Source: an uncultured Rubripirellula sp.
GTDB taxonomy: Bacteria > Planctomycetota > Planctomycetia > Pirellulales > Pirellulaceae
NCBI GenBank assembly: GCA_938075415.1
Contig: CALJHC010000019.1
Coordinates: forward strand, 1-64,000
DNA: 64,000 nt
Reading direction: 5' to 3'
The notes under the pieces were generated by a model, which saw only the letters and a program-made list of their open reading frames with translations, did no database searches and was not told the DNA's origin. Shown here one piece after another: positions 37,425-46,384 of the stretch. Numbering within the stretch: position 1 is the first letter of the stretch; each line of letters starts with the position of its first letter. The position numbers were made by a program, and so were the translations under genes.

Positions 37425-38654
37425 ATGAAACGTCGTGAAATTCTTAAGTCAGCTGGCTGCGTGCTGTTTCTGCCAGCACTGGAGAGCTATGGTCAGAATC
37501 GCTTCGCTACGGAACCAGCTGAAATCAAGCGTCTTTTCTGTGTCAGCATGGGTTACGGTTTTTTCACGGACGTGTTGCCGCAGGCCGATGGTGCAGATTA
37601 CACATTCAGCGACCATATGGAGCCTTTGAAAAAGCACCGAGATCATTTCACGCTTTATTCGAAAATGAAGTTTGGGGGAGACCATGTACGGGACCACAAG
37701 TGCTTTGTCGGCAACACTACGACCAACCCGGACTCATTGGATCAGATTGTTGCAGACCACATTGGGCATTTGACTCGCGTTAGAAATGTCGTCACTTTCA
37801 TCAGCCATGCCCATCACCATATCGTTGCATCCTGGCGTAGCAGGCTGCCGGTCATGCCCATTCAATCGACGAGAGTACTATTTGAAACCCTCTTCGCCAA
37901 AACCGACAAGAAAACGCAGGAGCGATTACTGGCTCATAAAAAGAGTGTTCTTGACGGTTCCCTCGAAGAAGCAAAATCTCTGATGAAGCGAGTGTCGGGC
38001 AAGGACCGACAGCGACTGGAAGAATACTTCGCTGCGCTGCGTGAATCGGAGCAGGAACTCAACAAGTCAATCGATTGGCTCAGTAAACCACACCATGATG
38101 TCGAGTTCCCGGTCGCACCCCAATTTCAGAATAACTTCCTTGCGACCGACGTAGACAAGAAACGGTTCTTGGAAAATCCACGCCAGATTCAACGCGGGAT
38201 CGCGTTCGACATGATCTACAAGGCATTCAGGTTCGACATCACGCGAGTGGTCAATTTCTACATGACCGGCCTCGACAACGACCATCACCTCACGACACAC
38301 AACGTGCCAAAATCCGAAGAAGCCCGCAACAGTCTGACAAGGTATGATTCGTCTTTCTTCTCGCTGCTGTCAAACTTCTATGACAAACTCGCAAGCACCA
38401 ACGTTGAGTCTGGCGGAACGTTGATGGATGAGACGGTCACCGTCGCCACAGGCAACAATAGTGTGAGCCAGAAAATGGGGCCCCACAACGGGAATGAAAT
38501 CCCCGTGTTCCTCGCGGGCGGACAATTTACAAATCACGGGGGTCACGTCATTCGTCAAGGTGAAACAACCTGCGATATCTACCTGTCGATACTCAAAAAA
38601 TTCGGCATTCAGCGAGACCACTTCGGCAATAGCAAGAAGATCATCCAACTGTGA
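37425..38654 (+). CDS. DUF1552 protein, Tat-type leader
   Basis: Family restricted mainly to planctomycetes, verrucomicrobia and myxobacteria; function unknown. The start at ATG 37425 gives MKRREILKSAGCVLFLPALE, a twin-arginine-like leader. The body shows IKRLFCVSMGYGF, SMDHRDHFTLYSKM-like elements and GGDHVRDHKCFVGNTTTNPD, with several His/Asp clusters that suggest metal binding, then LDNDHHLTTHN and the C-terminal ATGNNSVSQKMGPHNGNEIP. The length of 409 is normal. It is followed 4 bp later by the DUF1592-type gene and surely shares its mRNA. A DUF1501/DUF1552-like fold related to alkaline phosphatases is possible. Confidence 0.9.
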   Translation: MKRREILKSAGCVLFLPALESYGQNRFATEPAEIKRLFCVSMGYGFFTDVLPQADGADYTFSDHMEPLKKHRDHFTLYSKMKFGGDHVRDHKCFVGNTTTNPDSLDQIVADHIGHLTRVRNVVTFISHAHHHIVASWRSRLPVMPIQSTRVLFETLFAKTDKKTQERLLAHKKSVLDGSLEEAKSLMKRVSGKDRQRLEEYFAALRESEQELNKSIDWLSKPHHDVEFPVAPQFQNNFLATDVDKKRFLENPRQIQRGIAFDMIYKAFRFDITRVVNFYMTGLDNDHHLTTHNVPKSEEARNSLTRYDSSFFSLLSNFYDKLASTNVESGGTLMDETVTVATGNNSVSQKMGPHNGNEIPVFLAGGQFTNHGGHVIRQGETTCDIYLSILKKFGIQRDHFGNSKKIIQL

Positions 38655-38658
38655 ATTC

Positions 38659-41139
38659 ATGTTGAATTACAAGACAACCAAAATCATTGTTTTGCTGCTG
38701 CTGACTGCACTATCGGGTACTTCGCGCTGTCGTGCCGATGCTCGTGAGCAATCACAGCTTTTCTTCGACGCATTCTGTGTTTCTTGTCACGGACAAGACA
38801 GGCAAAAATCTGGATTACGCCTCGACCGAATTGTCGGGCAGCAATGGGAAGATGCAAACCTGCTGGAGGATATTTATCAGGCGATCGAGAGTGGTGAAAT
38901 GCCACCGGAAGAGGCGTTGAGACATCCAAACGTTGATCAGTCCGCGATGCTGAAAACGACTCTGGAAAATCAACTGCGGGTCCTCACAGAAAAGCAGAAG
39001 CCCGGCATGCTCAAGCGGTTAAGCCGAGTCGAGTATCAGAACTCCATCAACGATGTCTTTGATACAAAATTCTCTCTGCTCGACCAACTGCCACTGGATA
39101 ACATCGACGCTGGGTTTAACAACAATGCCGACAAACTTCACCTGTCCCTTGTGGATATGGAAACGTATTTTACCGCTGCAAACTGGATCGCCGAGAGTGT
39201 CGTTAGCGATCAACCGACTCCACGCGTCGTAGTCTACTCAACGAAAAACACGGACATTGATTCACTCAGCCACAAAGACAATACCGGCGGGTTTGCCCCG
39301 TCCCTCCAAGGTGATTCCCGCCCGCTGGTTTTTGCGTCTCCCGCCACCCAAATAAAAATTAATCCGTCGGTCAGAACGAGCGGTGTCTACCGAATTGTCC
39401 CGCACGGATTCTATATCACGGCCGAATTGGTCCCGGGCAGTCGTAACGAAGAGAGATTGCCTGCCGTCAAGGATGTTTCAGTTGGTGATATCACCGGGAC
39501 GCCATCAACTGACCAATCCATGAGCTACTTCCTTCGCAAGAACACCGGAGCAGGACAAAGCATCGTCACGGTGATTGGCAAGAACGCTGCCTGGCAGGAT
39601 TTCAATCCCAATGAAGGATTCACAACGCAGCTTTCATCTGATGACACAATTGTTCTCAGATGCAATACCGTCAAAGGAGGCGGACCTCAGCGAATGTTCT
39701 GCATTGAGGAAGCGACCATCACGGGGCCGGTGTACGAGTCATGGCCACCCAAAACGAGCTTTTATAACACCTATTGCCAAGACATCGACGCTTCTGCTGA
39801 CTATGAAGCTTGCCGGACCATCCTGAAGCGGATTGCACACAAACTGTTTCGCCGTCCCGTTTCCGAACCAGAGATGCAGCAAGTTTATATTCACGCGGAA
39901 AAAGAGTTCGCTCAGGGCCGAAGCATCTACTCTGGACTGCAAGCAGGCATTCGCGGGATGCTATGCTCCCCGAACTTCCTGTTCAAGCAAGAAGGCGCAT
40001 CGGGGCAGCCGGATGAGCACGCGATCGCCGCGCGCATGTCGTATTTTCTGTGGAACTCCTTACCCGATGAGACGCTTTTCGAACTGGCGACCCAAGGCAG
40101 GCTGAAGGACCCCCAAGTTCGACGTGAGCAGACGCTTCGTATGCTGGAGGATGCAAAATCAGATAGGTTTGTCAAAGACTTTGCTGATCAATGGCTCGAC
40201 CTGGGAAAACTCAACATTCTCGAACCGAACGTAAGCATCTTCACTGTTGAGGAATTTGATCTGGTCCGAGATCAGATCAAAGAAGAACCCATAGAGTTTT
40301 TCAAGGAAGTTTTATCAGGCAACCTTAGCCTGCTGAACTTCATCGATTCCGATTTTGTCATGATCACTCCGGAACTCAACTACATCTATCAGATAGAAGG
40401 ACACCCGGTCGCAAAGCCAAACCAAAGGCCCGGTGCCAGCAAAGTCTCACCGAAGGATTACCGGCCCAAAGAAATTAATTCGGAATTCGTCAAGGTAAGA
40501 CTGGGTGAGAACGATCGATATCGCGGGGGCCTTCTTTCACAGGCCGGCTTCATGCTGATGACGACCAACAACGGAGAATACACCAATCCGTTTTATCGTG
40601 GCGCTTGGGTGCTACGGAGCTTCTATGGTGACCACTTGAAGACACCGGCAGGATTGGAAATCGCAGCACTCAGTCCACCAACTAAAACGGAGACAATCAA
40701 ACAGACCATCGATGCCCATCGAGAGAATGCCAATTGCAACAGTTGCCATAGGAAGATGGATCCCCTTGGCATCGCTTTGGAGAACTTCGATGTCATCGGA
40801 CGCTGGCGGGACCAATACGCAGACGTAGCCAACTATATCAGCGGTCCCGAAAACAATATTAAGCAAACAGAACGCTTTCCTGTGGATACGAGAACGGTGC
40901 ACAGTGACGGCCGAGCCTTTGAGGGACCGCAAGGCCTGAAGACCATCCTGCTCGAAGATAGAGATAAGTTTTCCCGAGCGTTCATCGAGAAGATGCTGTC
41001 CTATGCAATGGCACGCCAGCTGACTTTTCGCGATCGCGACAACCTGAACTTGCTCTACCAGCAATCCGCTGCCACCGACTTTCGACTACGCGACATTCTA
41101 CTCGCAATTGTCTCGTCAGACGGTTTCACCAGACGTTAA
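38659..41139 (+). CDS. DUF1587/1595/1592/1588/1585 protein with cytochrome-c-like motifs
   Basis: 826-residue exported protein. ATG 38659 comes 4 bp after the DUF1552 stop and gives a signal peptide (IIVLLLLTALSGTSRCRADA). The N-terminal heme-type motif is FDAFCVSCHGQDRQKSGLRL. Then come LKRLSRVEYQNSINDVFD (DUF1587), CRTILKRIAHKLFRRPVSEP (DUF1595), AARMSYFLWNSLPDETLFEL (DUF1592), AGFMLMTTNNGEYTNPFYRG with NCNSCHRKMDPLGIALENFD (DUF1588, second CxxCH), and FSRAFIEKMLSYAMARQLTF (DUF1585). All segments of the family are present and intact. It is probably a periplasmic redox or substrate-handling protein that works with DUF1552; the actual reaction is unknown. Confidence 0.92.
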   Translation: MLNYKTTKIIVLLLLTALSGTSRCRADAREQSQLFFDAFCVSCHGQDRQKSGLRLDRIVGQQWEDANLLEDIYQAIESGEMPPEEALRHPNVDQSAMLKTTLENQLRVLTEKQKPGMLKRLSRVEYQNSINDVFDTKFSLLDQLPLDNIDAGFNNNADKLHLSLVDMETYFTAANWIAESVVSDQPTPRVVVYSTKNTDIDSLSHKDNTGGFAPSLQGDSRPLVFASPATQIKINPSVRTSGVYRIVPHGFYITAELVPGSRNEERLPAVKDVSVGDITGTPSTDQSMSYFLRKNTGAGQSIVTVIGKNAAWQDFNPNEGFTTQLSSDDTIVLRCNTVKGGGPQRMFCIEEATITGPVYESWPPKTSFYNTYCQDIDASADYEACRTILKRIAHKLFRRPVSEPEMQQVYIHAEKEFAQGRSIYSGLQAGIRGMLCSPNFLFKQEGASGQPDEHAIAARMSYFLWNSLPDETLFELATQGRLKDPQVRREQTLRMLEDAKSDRFVKDFADQWLDLGKLNILEPNVSIFTVEEFDLVRDQIKEEPIEFFKEVLSGNLSLLNFIDSDFVMITPELNYIYQIEGHPVAKPNQRPGASKVSPKDYRPKEINSEFVKVRLGENDRYRGGLLSQAGFMLMTTNNGEYTNPFYRGAWVLRSFYGDHLKTPAGLEIAALSPPTKTETIKQTIDAHRENANCNSCHRKMDPLGIALENFDVIGRWRDQYADVANYISGPENNIKQTERFPVDTRTVHSDGRAFEGPQGLKTILLEDRDKFSRAFIEKMLSYAMARQLTFRDRDNLNLLYQQSAATDFRLRDILLAIVSSDGFTRR

Positions 41140-41372
41140 CAATGAGCAATTAAAAGAGCGGCAAGTTATCAAAAACGCCGTAATGGAGCCGAACATTCCA
41201 GAGTTTCAGCCACTGTCGAAAACGCCCCATGAACCCGCAGTGAAATCACAAGAACGCACCGAAAAGAAAAATTCGCAAAGCCTGATGCAGCCGAGAAATC
41301 CTCGCACCTGATCTTTGCCGACCAGGTTTCAGTTACAAGCCCGACCTTCAGTCAACATTACCTAAACAGCAA

Positions 41373-43061
41373 TCAAATATTCAGCTCGTACAGCAATCCA
41401 TCGACCTTGATTTTGCGACGATTCGGCTTGCTGGGCCAAGCTGGTTTTGACATTTGAGATCGCCAATCCCGGTAGGCTTTTTCGAGATCCTTGACGATTT
41501 CGGGCCTCGCACTGGCAAGGTTGTTTGATTCGCCAAAATCGTTTGCCAAATCAAACAGCCAGGTGTTTTCATAGGACTTGACGAGTTTCCACTTGCCCTG
41601 CCTGACCGCGATATTGGGGCCGTTACTCCAAAACAGGTTTTCATGTGGCGTCCCCGTGGCCTGTCCGTTAACGAATGGTGTTAAGTCAACACCGTCTAAA
41701 TTGATGCCATTGGGAATTTCAATTCCTGCCACAGCACAAATCGTGGGAAACAAATCCAGAGTGCTGGTTGGTTTGTTGTAAAGGGTCCCCGGATTGAACT
41801 TGCCTGGCAGCTTGAAAATCATCGGCACTCGAATTCCGCCTTCAAACAAAAAAAGCTTTCCCAACTTCAGCGGACCGTTGCTTTGAACACCGGTATAGAT
41901 TGGCCCTCCATTATCATTGACAAAGATCACCAGAGTCTTTTGCGTCAACTGGTTTTTGTCGATCGCGGCTATGATCGCACCCACGGCATCATCAAGAGCG
42001 CTGGTCATTGCGTAATAATCGCGACGTGATGCATCCCGTTCATTTGGAAACCGGTCCTGATATTTTCTTGTTGCCTCAATCGGTGTGTGCACCGCATTAA
42101 ACGGGACGTAAGCAAAAAAAGGTTTGTCGTGATGTGAATCGATAAACTCGATCGTCTCTCTGGCAATTGCGTCAGTAAGGTATTCCGGTTCGGTCAGTGG
42201 CGAGTCGCCACGCATGATCGTGCTGTAGAAAGGCTCGGGCGATTTAGCGCTGAAAAAGGAATGAGCACCAGCAAGGAACCCGTAGAACTCGTCAAAGCCT
42301 CGTGATTTCGGATGGAACTGAGGCCGCGTGCCCAAATGCCACTTGCCGAATACCCCCGTGGCATAGCCGGCCTGCTTCAAAACATCAGCCATCGTGACGA
42401 TCGATGGATCAAGCCCACGATGCAGCCGATGCGTCACGGCACCGCCCGCCGTGTTGAATTCAAAACCGAAACGTTGTTGGTATCGACCCGAAATCAGCCC
42501 GGCGCGTGAAGGACTGCAAGTACCGGCTGTCACGTAGGCATTGGAGAAACGAACACCGTGCTTGCCAAGAGCATCAATATTTGGCGTCGGGATTTCTTCA
42601 GATCCATGCAACGAAAGGTCCCCGTATCCAAGGTCGTCTGAAAACAACAACACGATGTTTGGTGGACGATCTTCCGCCAACGACACCTTAGCGATGGTTG
42701 TCAGCAGTTTTCGCTTTGCGGCCTCACCTTTGGGGTTGGCTGGAAAGACCTGCGTGCCGGCGACTTTCACAGCAGAGGTGCTTCCTCGCTTCTGACGTCG
42801 CTTAACCTGTGCTAGCAGTTCCTTGTCAGTAACGAAGCCATCAGAATGAGTATCCATTCGTTGGAACAGAGCTTGGTTATTGACTTCGTCAGCATCCAGT
42901 CTCCCAACGCCATTTGTATCTGCCTTCGCGAAGGAAGACCCCGCCTCACTTTGCCTGTGAACTCCCAGCTTGCTTTCGCCTTGGGCAAAGACCAGACAGG
43001 GGCTCAAGAAAAAAACGGCAAGAGAGAAGTAAGGTTTTTCCATGGAGCAGTCAATTTTCAT
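41373..43061 (-). CDS. Secreted sulfatase with N-terminal EF-hand pair
   Basis: Signal peptide about 7-27 (MEKPYFSLAVFFLSPCLVFA; the second Met at 43043 may be the true start). Residues 48-59 (DTNGVGRLDADE) and 70-81 (DTHSDGFVTDKE) are two canonical 12-residue EF-hand calcium loops separated by 22 residues. A basic linker follows, then the sulfatase domain from about 137: IVLLFSDDLGYGDLSLHG, maturation motif CSPSR (185-189), GVFGKWHLGTRPQFHPKSRG, VIFVNDNGGP, and the C-terminal WLFDLANDFGESNNLA. This is the arylsulfatase A/B-like branch (GKWH intact). Calcium may fix the enzyme to the cell surface or to polysaccharide; that is inference. It is a single gene. Confidence 0.92.
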   Translation of the reverse strand: MKIDCSMEKPYFSLAVFFLSPCLVFAQGESKLGVHRQSEAGSSFAKADTNGVGRLDADEVNNQALFQRMDTHSDGFVTDKELLAQVKRRQKRGSTSAVKVAGTQVFPANPKGEAAKRKLLTTIAKVSLAEDRPPNIVLLFSDDLGYGDLSLHGSEEIPTPNIDALGKHGVRFSNAYVTAGTCSPSRAGLISGRYQQRFGFEFNTAGGAVTHRLHRGLDPSIVTMADVLKQAGYATGVFGKWHLGTRPQFHPKSRGFDEFYGFLAGAHSFFSAKSPEPFYSTIMRGDSPLTEPEYLTDAIARETIEFIDSHHDKPFFAYVPFNAVHTPIEATRKYQDRFPNERDASRRDYYAMTSALDDAVGAIIAAIDKNQLTQKTLVIFVNDNGGPIYTGVQSNGPLKLGKLFLFEGGIRVPMIFKLPGKFNPGTLYNKPTSTLDLFPTICAVAGIEIPNGINLDGVDLTPFVNGQATGTPHENLFWSNGPNIAVRQGKWKLVKSYENTWLFDLANDFGESNNLASARPEIVKDLEKAYRDWRSQMSKPAWPSKPNRRKIKVDGLLYELNI

Positions 43062-43667
43062 GAGAGGTTTCGACGCGCCGGGATACCAGTCCGGCAGAAA
43101 AAAATGTAACGGATTAACGTGGGCAGACTTTGCGACGTGAAATCATTCTAAGACAATCAGCCAGCAAGAAGTCACACCATGAAACGACTTCAAATTGATG
43201 GAAGCTTCATCGGGCATCGTGAAGTGGCCACAAATCCATGATGCTGACGAGCGATAAGGCATTGTCAAACCCAACCGTCAGTTTGTTCTGGTTCACAGTT
43301 CAATTGCTTAGAATGCCGCATCCATCACATCATTCTTTAAGTGCCACAGTTCTTCCATTTAAAAAGGCAGCACCGGGTTTCTTCCGAATTGGCCCGCGTC
43401 TTTCAACTTTCGATCAAGACAGCATTTTGGAATGACTAAGATTGAAAATTAGAGAAAGTCGTGACTCACGCAGCATCGCTGGCCATTCAGCTAAGAATAT
43501 CTGTAGCAAAACAAGAAGCACGAGAAAAAATTGCATTCGCACGTAGAATCGATTTTGCAATGTGAGCCAAATGTTCCCCAACATTAGTATTGAACGCTTA
43601 CGATCGCTACACTTGGCAACAGTGGTTTCGGTACTGTTTACAACGTCGCAATGAAAAAGGATGCAGC
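43062..43667. other. Divergent intergenic region, 0.6 kb
   Basis: Between the divergent EF-hand sulfatase and repeat-protein genes. It holds both promoters but no gene that I recognise. Frames at 43238-43435 have no domain. Confidence 0.4.
43661..43667 (+). promoter_or_regulatory. Spacer between SD (AAAAAGG, 43654-43660) and GTG start
   Basis: AAAAAGG lies exactly 7 nt upstream of GTG 43668, an ideal Shine-Dalgarno spacing. It decides the start of the 16-residue-repeat protein over the upstream in-phase TTG at 43590, which would precede the signal peptide by 26 residues. Confidence 0.6.
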
Positions 43668-44075
43668 GTGTCTGGAAAAATCTTTGCCTGTCTGGTTGTC
43701 TTGCCTTTGTTACATCTGAATCCAGTCCAAGCAGGGGGAGACCTTCGTCTGGGCGGATCGTACGTGGGACGCATTGAAGACGATGGAACGATTCGCATTC
43801 GTGGAACGTCCATCGGCCGGTTTGAGAGTGGCGGTGGAATTCGTATTAAAGGGACTCTGGTCGGAAAAATTGAATCCGATGGAACCATACGCAAACGAGG
43901 CTCGGTGATCGCTAAGGTTGAAAGTGATGGCAGTGTCAGAATCAGGGGATCCCTGCAGGGAAAAGTTGAAGAGGATGGAGACATTCGCAAACGAGGTACG
44001 TTGATCGGATCAGCCAGGGGAGTAAAACCAGCTCAGGCGGCAGCACTCTTCTTCTGTGAATTCATAAAACTATAA
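43668..44075 (+). CDS. Secreted 16-residue-repeat protein (beta-solenoid/beta-flower-like)
   Basis: 135 residues. GTG 43668 is chosen for its SD (AAAAAGG, 7 nt upstream) and because it yields a clean signal peptide (MSGKIFACLVVLPLLHLNPV, cleaved after VQA). The mature part is built of five exact 16-residue repeats from residue 30: GSYVGRIEDDGTIRIR, GTSIGRFESGGGIRIK, GTLVGKIESDGTIRKR, GSVIAKVESDGSVRIR, GSLQGKVEEDGDIRKR, then half a sixth. The consensus is G-(S/T)-x-(V/I)-G-(K/R)-(I/V)-E-x-D-G-x-(I/V)-R-x-(R/K). It alternates acidic turns with basic strand ends. This suggests a short beta-solenoid or a beta-flower-like sheet. The tail is hydrophobic (AQAAALFFCEFIKL). Function unknown. Confidence 0.75.
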   Translation: MSGKIFACLVVLPLLHLNPVQAGGDLRLGGSYVGRIEDDGTIRIRGTSIGRFESGGGIRIKGTLVGKIESDGTIRKRGSVIAKVESDGSVRIRGSLQGKVEEDGDIRKRGTLIGSARGVKPAQAAALFFCEFIKL

Positions 44076-44397
44076 ACCATCCAGCCGTGGCTAAATATCC
44101 TGACCTGTTTCACCCCCGGTCGCCAAAAACAAAAGCGGTGCATTCCCGTATTCCCAAAACAAGCAGAAGAAAATCAAGCGGGAGAAGGTCGGACCAGACG
44201 TTAGAGCAAGCACCATGATTTGCCTGCGTTACCAATCTACTTTGAGGATTCGAGCCTCAACCCTTCTTCATTCGAAGCAGGACAGCACATTGCGTGTTAA
44301 AATCCCGGCCATCATTGAACCTGATTCGTCATTTAAAGATTTGTCGTTTTCGGTCCAGTATAAGCACACGCAGGCCAAAGCATTAAAGGGATAAAAA
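44076..44397. other. Intergenic region, nothing recognised
   Basis: 322 bp between two plus-strand genes. AAAGGG at 44385-44390 is the ribosome-binding site for the GTG start at 44398. Confidence 0.5.
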
Positions 44398-45621
44398 GTG
44401 ACCATTGAATTTGATCGTGTTCGAGTCCGCTGTCTTCTACTCGTGATTTTCCTGATGTCTACCGTCACTGCTACGGCAGATGACAAGAAACCATTGAAGG
44501 TTTTCATCCTCGCTGGTCAGTCCAACATGGTGGGACACGCTCGAGCCCATACCGTCGCAACGCTTTTGGCATCGGACGACAAGCGGGACCAAGATCTGTT
44601 GAAGATGATCCTTGAACCTGGCCATGGGTTCAATCAACAAACCTTGGAAAAACAATTGGCTCGCGGACAACAAATCGATGCGCTGACCGGTGGGATATCC
44701 AACGATAAGATCAAGCAGATGAAAGAGGGGGCCGACAAGGAGGCACTCGTTGAAAAAGTGAACGCGTTAAAGGCCGAGCATGAACTTTACAAAAAGACGA
44801 TCGCGTCAAAGTGCACCGAGTCTGACCAAGTTTACATTCATTCAATCGCGGATCGCAATGAGCAATCAGGACCACTTCGCATTGGTTGCGGGGCAGCAAC
44901 GGACAAAATCGGTCCTGAATACGGTTTCGGTCTGTCCATTGCATCTCAAATCGACGGACCAGCGTTGATCATCAAGACATCGTGGGGCGGGAAGTCGCTG
45001 CATTATAACTTTCGTCCACCATCAGCCGGTGCGTATGTCTTGAACGATAAAGAGAAGGCGAGCGATAAGGTAGATGACATCAAAAAGAACGCCGGCCTCA
45101 ATTATCGGATGATGATGGAGTCAGTATCGAAGGTTCTCGAAAACCTGTCTGACCATCACCCTGACTACCGTGAGGATTCCGGTTACGAAATTTCTGGGTT
45201 CGTCTGGTTTCAAGGTTTTAACGATCAGTTTGCTGACGAGTTTCGCAATGCCTACAAATCTAACATGGTCACTTTCATTCAGGACGTTCGCAAAGACTTG
45301 AAGAAACCGGACCTACCCTTTGTCATTGGCGTCTTGGGCACCGCGGTGACCCCGGAAAAGATTGCAGAGAACCCTGTTTCGGTGGCACAGCGAGCAGCCG
45401 CAGAAGAATTAGGCTTGGAAAATTCGGTGGTGTCAGTGGAAAGCTATCCTCATTACTCGCATTATTCCAATGCGGTGTTTCAAAAAGGCTGGCCCGAGCA
45501 TTACCACCAATGGGACACCGTTGGCAGTGATCGTCCTTATCACTACCTCGGCAGCGGCGCCTTCTTTGTGCGACTGGGGGATGCGTTCGCCGATGCAATG
45601 GCTGGCTTAATGGCTAACTAA
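44398..45621 (+). CDS. SASA-type carbohydrate esterase (sialate O-acetylesterase-like)
   Basis: Removes O-acetyl groups from sugars (CE6/SASA fold, SGNH-like). It starts at GTG 44398 with AAAGGG 7 nt upstream. The signal peptide is about 1-29 (CLLLVIFLMSTVTATADD). Catalytic Ser lies in KVFILAGQSNMVGHARAH (GQSN). Residues about 55-150 form a charged, mostly helical insertion (QQTLEKQLARGQQIDALTGG ... EKVNALKAEHELYKKTIASK) absent from standard members. The fold resumes with GPEYGFGLSIASQ, LIIKTSWGGKSL and GFVWFQGFNDQ. The C-terminal VGSDRPYHYLGSGAFFVRLG supplies the Asp/His pair. The length of 407 exceeds the norm because of the insert. It is a single gene. Confidence 0.88.
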   Translation: MTIEFDRVRVRCLLLVIFLMSTVTATADDKKPLKVFILAGQSNMVGHARAHTVATLLASDDKRDQDLLKMILEPGHGFNQQTLEKQLARGQQIDALTGGISNDKIKQMKEGADKEALVEKVNALKAEHELYKKTIASKCTESDQVYIHSIADRNEQSGPLRIGCGAATDKIGPEYGFGLSIASQIDGPALIIKTSWGGKSLHYNFRPPSAGAYVLNDKEKASDKVDDIKKNAGLNYRMMMESVSKVLENLSDHHPDYREDSGYEISGFVWFQGFNDQFADEFRNAYKSNMVTFIQDVRKDLKKPDLPFVIGVLGTAVTPEKIAENPVSVAQRAAAEELGLENSVVSVESYPHYSHYSNAVFQKGWPEHYHQWDTVGSDRPYHYLGSGAFFVRLGDAFADAMAGLMAN

Positions 45622-46384
45622 TTTCTGACCCAGCGGCTGAAGACCTCGTGGAAAGAACAATTCCACAACCCGTGCCGTCCATCACCGCCGCCTGTCAGTG
45701 AATGCTGAAGTGAGTCGACGATCGGTCACCAACAGGCTGCCCATGTTCGACCAGGGCGGTGGTGCTTCGATGACCCAGCCGCCTACGAAACTGTCCTCAA
45801 CAAACCTGTGACAAGCCGCAACTGCTCTCCGATTCAACCATTTCGTCTGAGGTTTCGCTGCATGGCAACGATGGCCGGAGATCTTCCGCGGCTTGCTGGA
45901 CGCCGTTGACACTGATATTCGAAGCTTGACAGAGAACCTTGATTACCCGAAGTCGCTTGAGCGATTGCCAACAAGTGATCACCAATTGCGGAAAGCCAAT
46001 TCCCAGACCAATCAATTTGACTTACACAATGCTTAACGGCACCTGAAAGAGTCCATCCGACGTTCTCATCGTTGATCATGCAATCATCGAATTGACCTCG
46101 GACTCATGACCTTCGACAGGATCAAGCCATCTTCGGTAAGACGTATCGAGATTGGCCATGGGTCGCGCATTCTAGGATTTCGGTGCGTTTGAGAGATTCG
46201 GCTGGCATGAGGCTGTGCCAACGAGGCATACGACTGCATGCACACCGGACCCCAGCGACGTTGGGACGTCTCTGTTCTCTCTAAAGTTTGATCATTGGAT
46301 CACAAATCCTGCCTGATCAAATCCTAGTCCTATTTTTGTGATACAAACTTAATCGCTAATCTCCATGCCCTCGAGGGTCCTGCC
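45622..46384. other. 0.76-kb intergenic region, unrecognised frames
   Basis: Minus-strand frames at 45682-46079 overlap one another in different phases and have no domain, so this looks like decayed DNA. GAGGG at 46373-46377 precedes the gamma-glutamyltransferase ATG by 7 nt. Confidence 0.4.

Noticed and set aside
45682..46079. Three overlapping minus-strand frames upstream of ggt
   Set aside because: Mutually exclusive phases and no recognisable protein feature.
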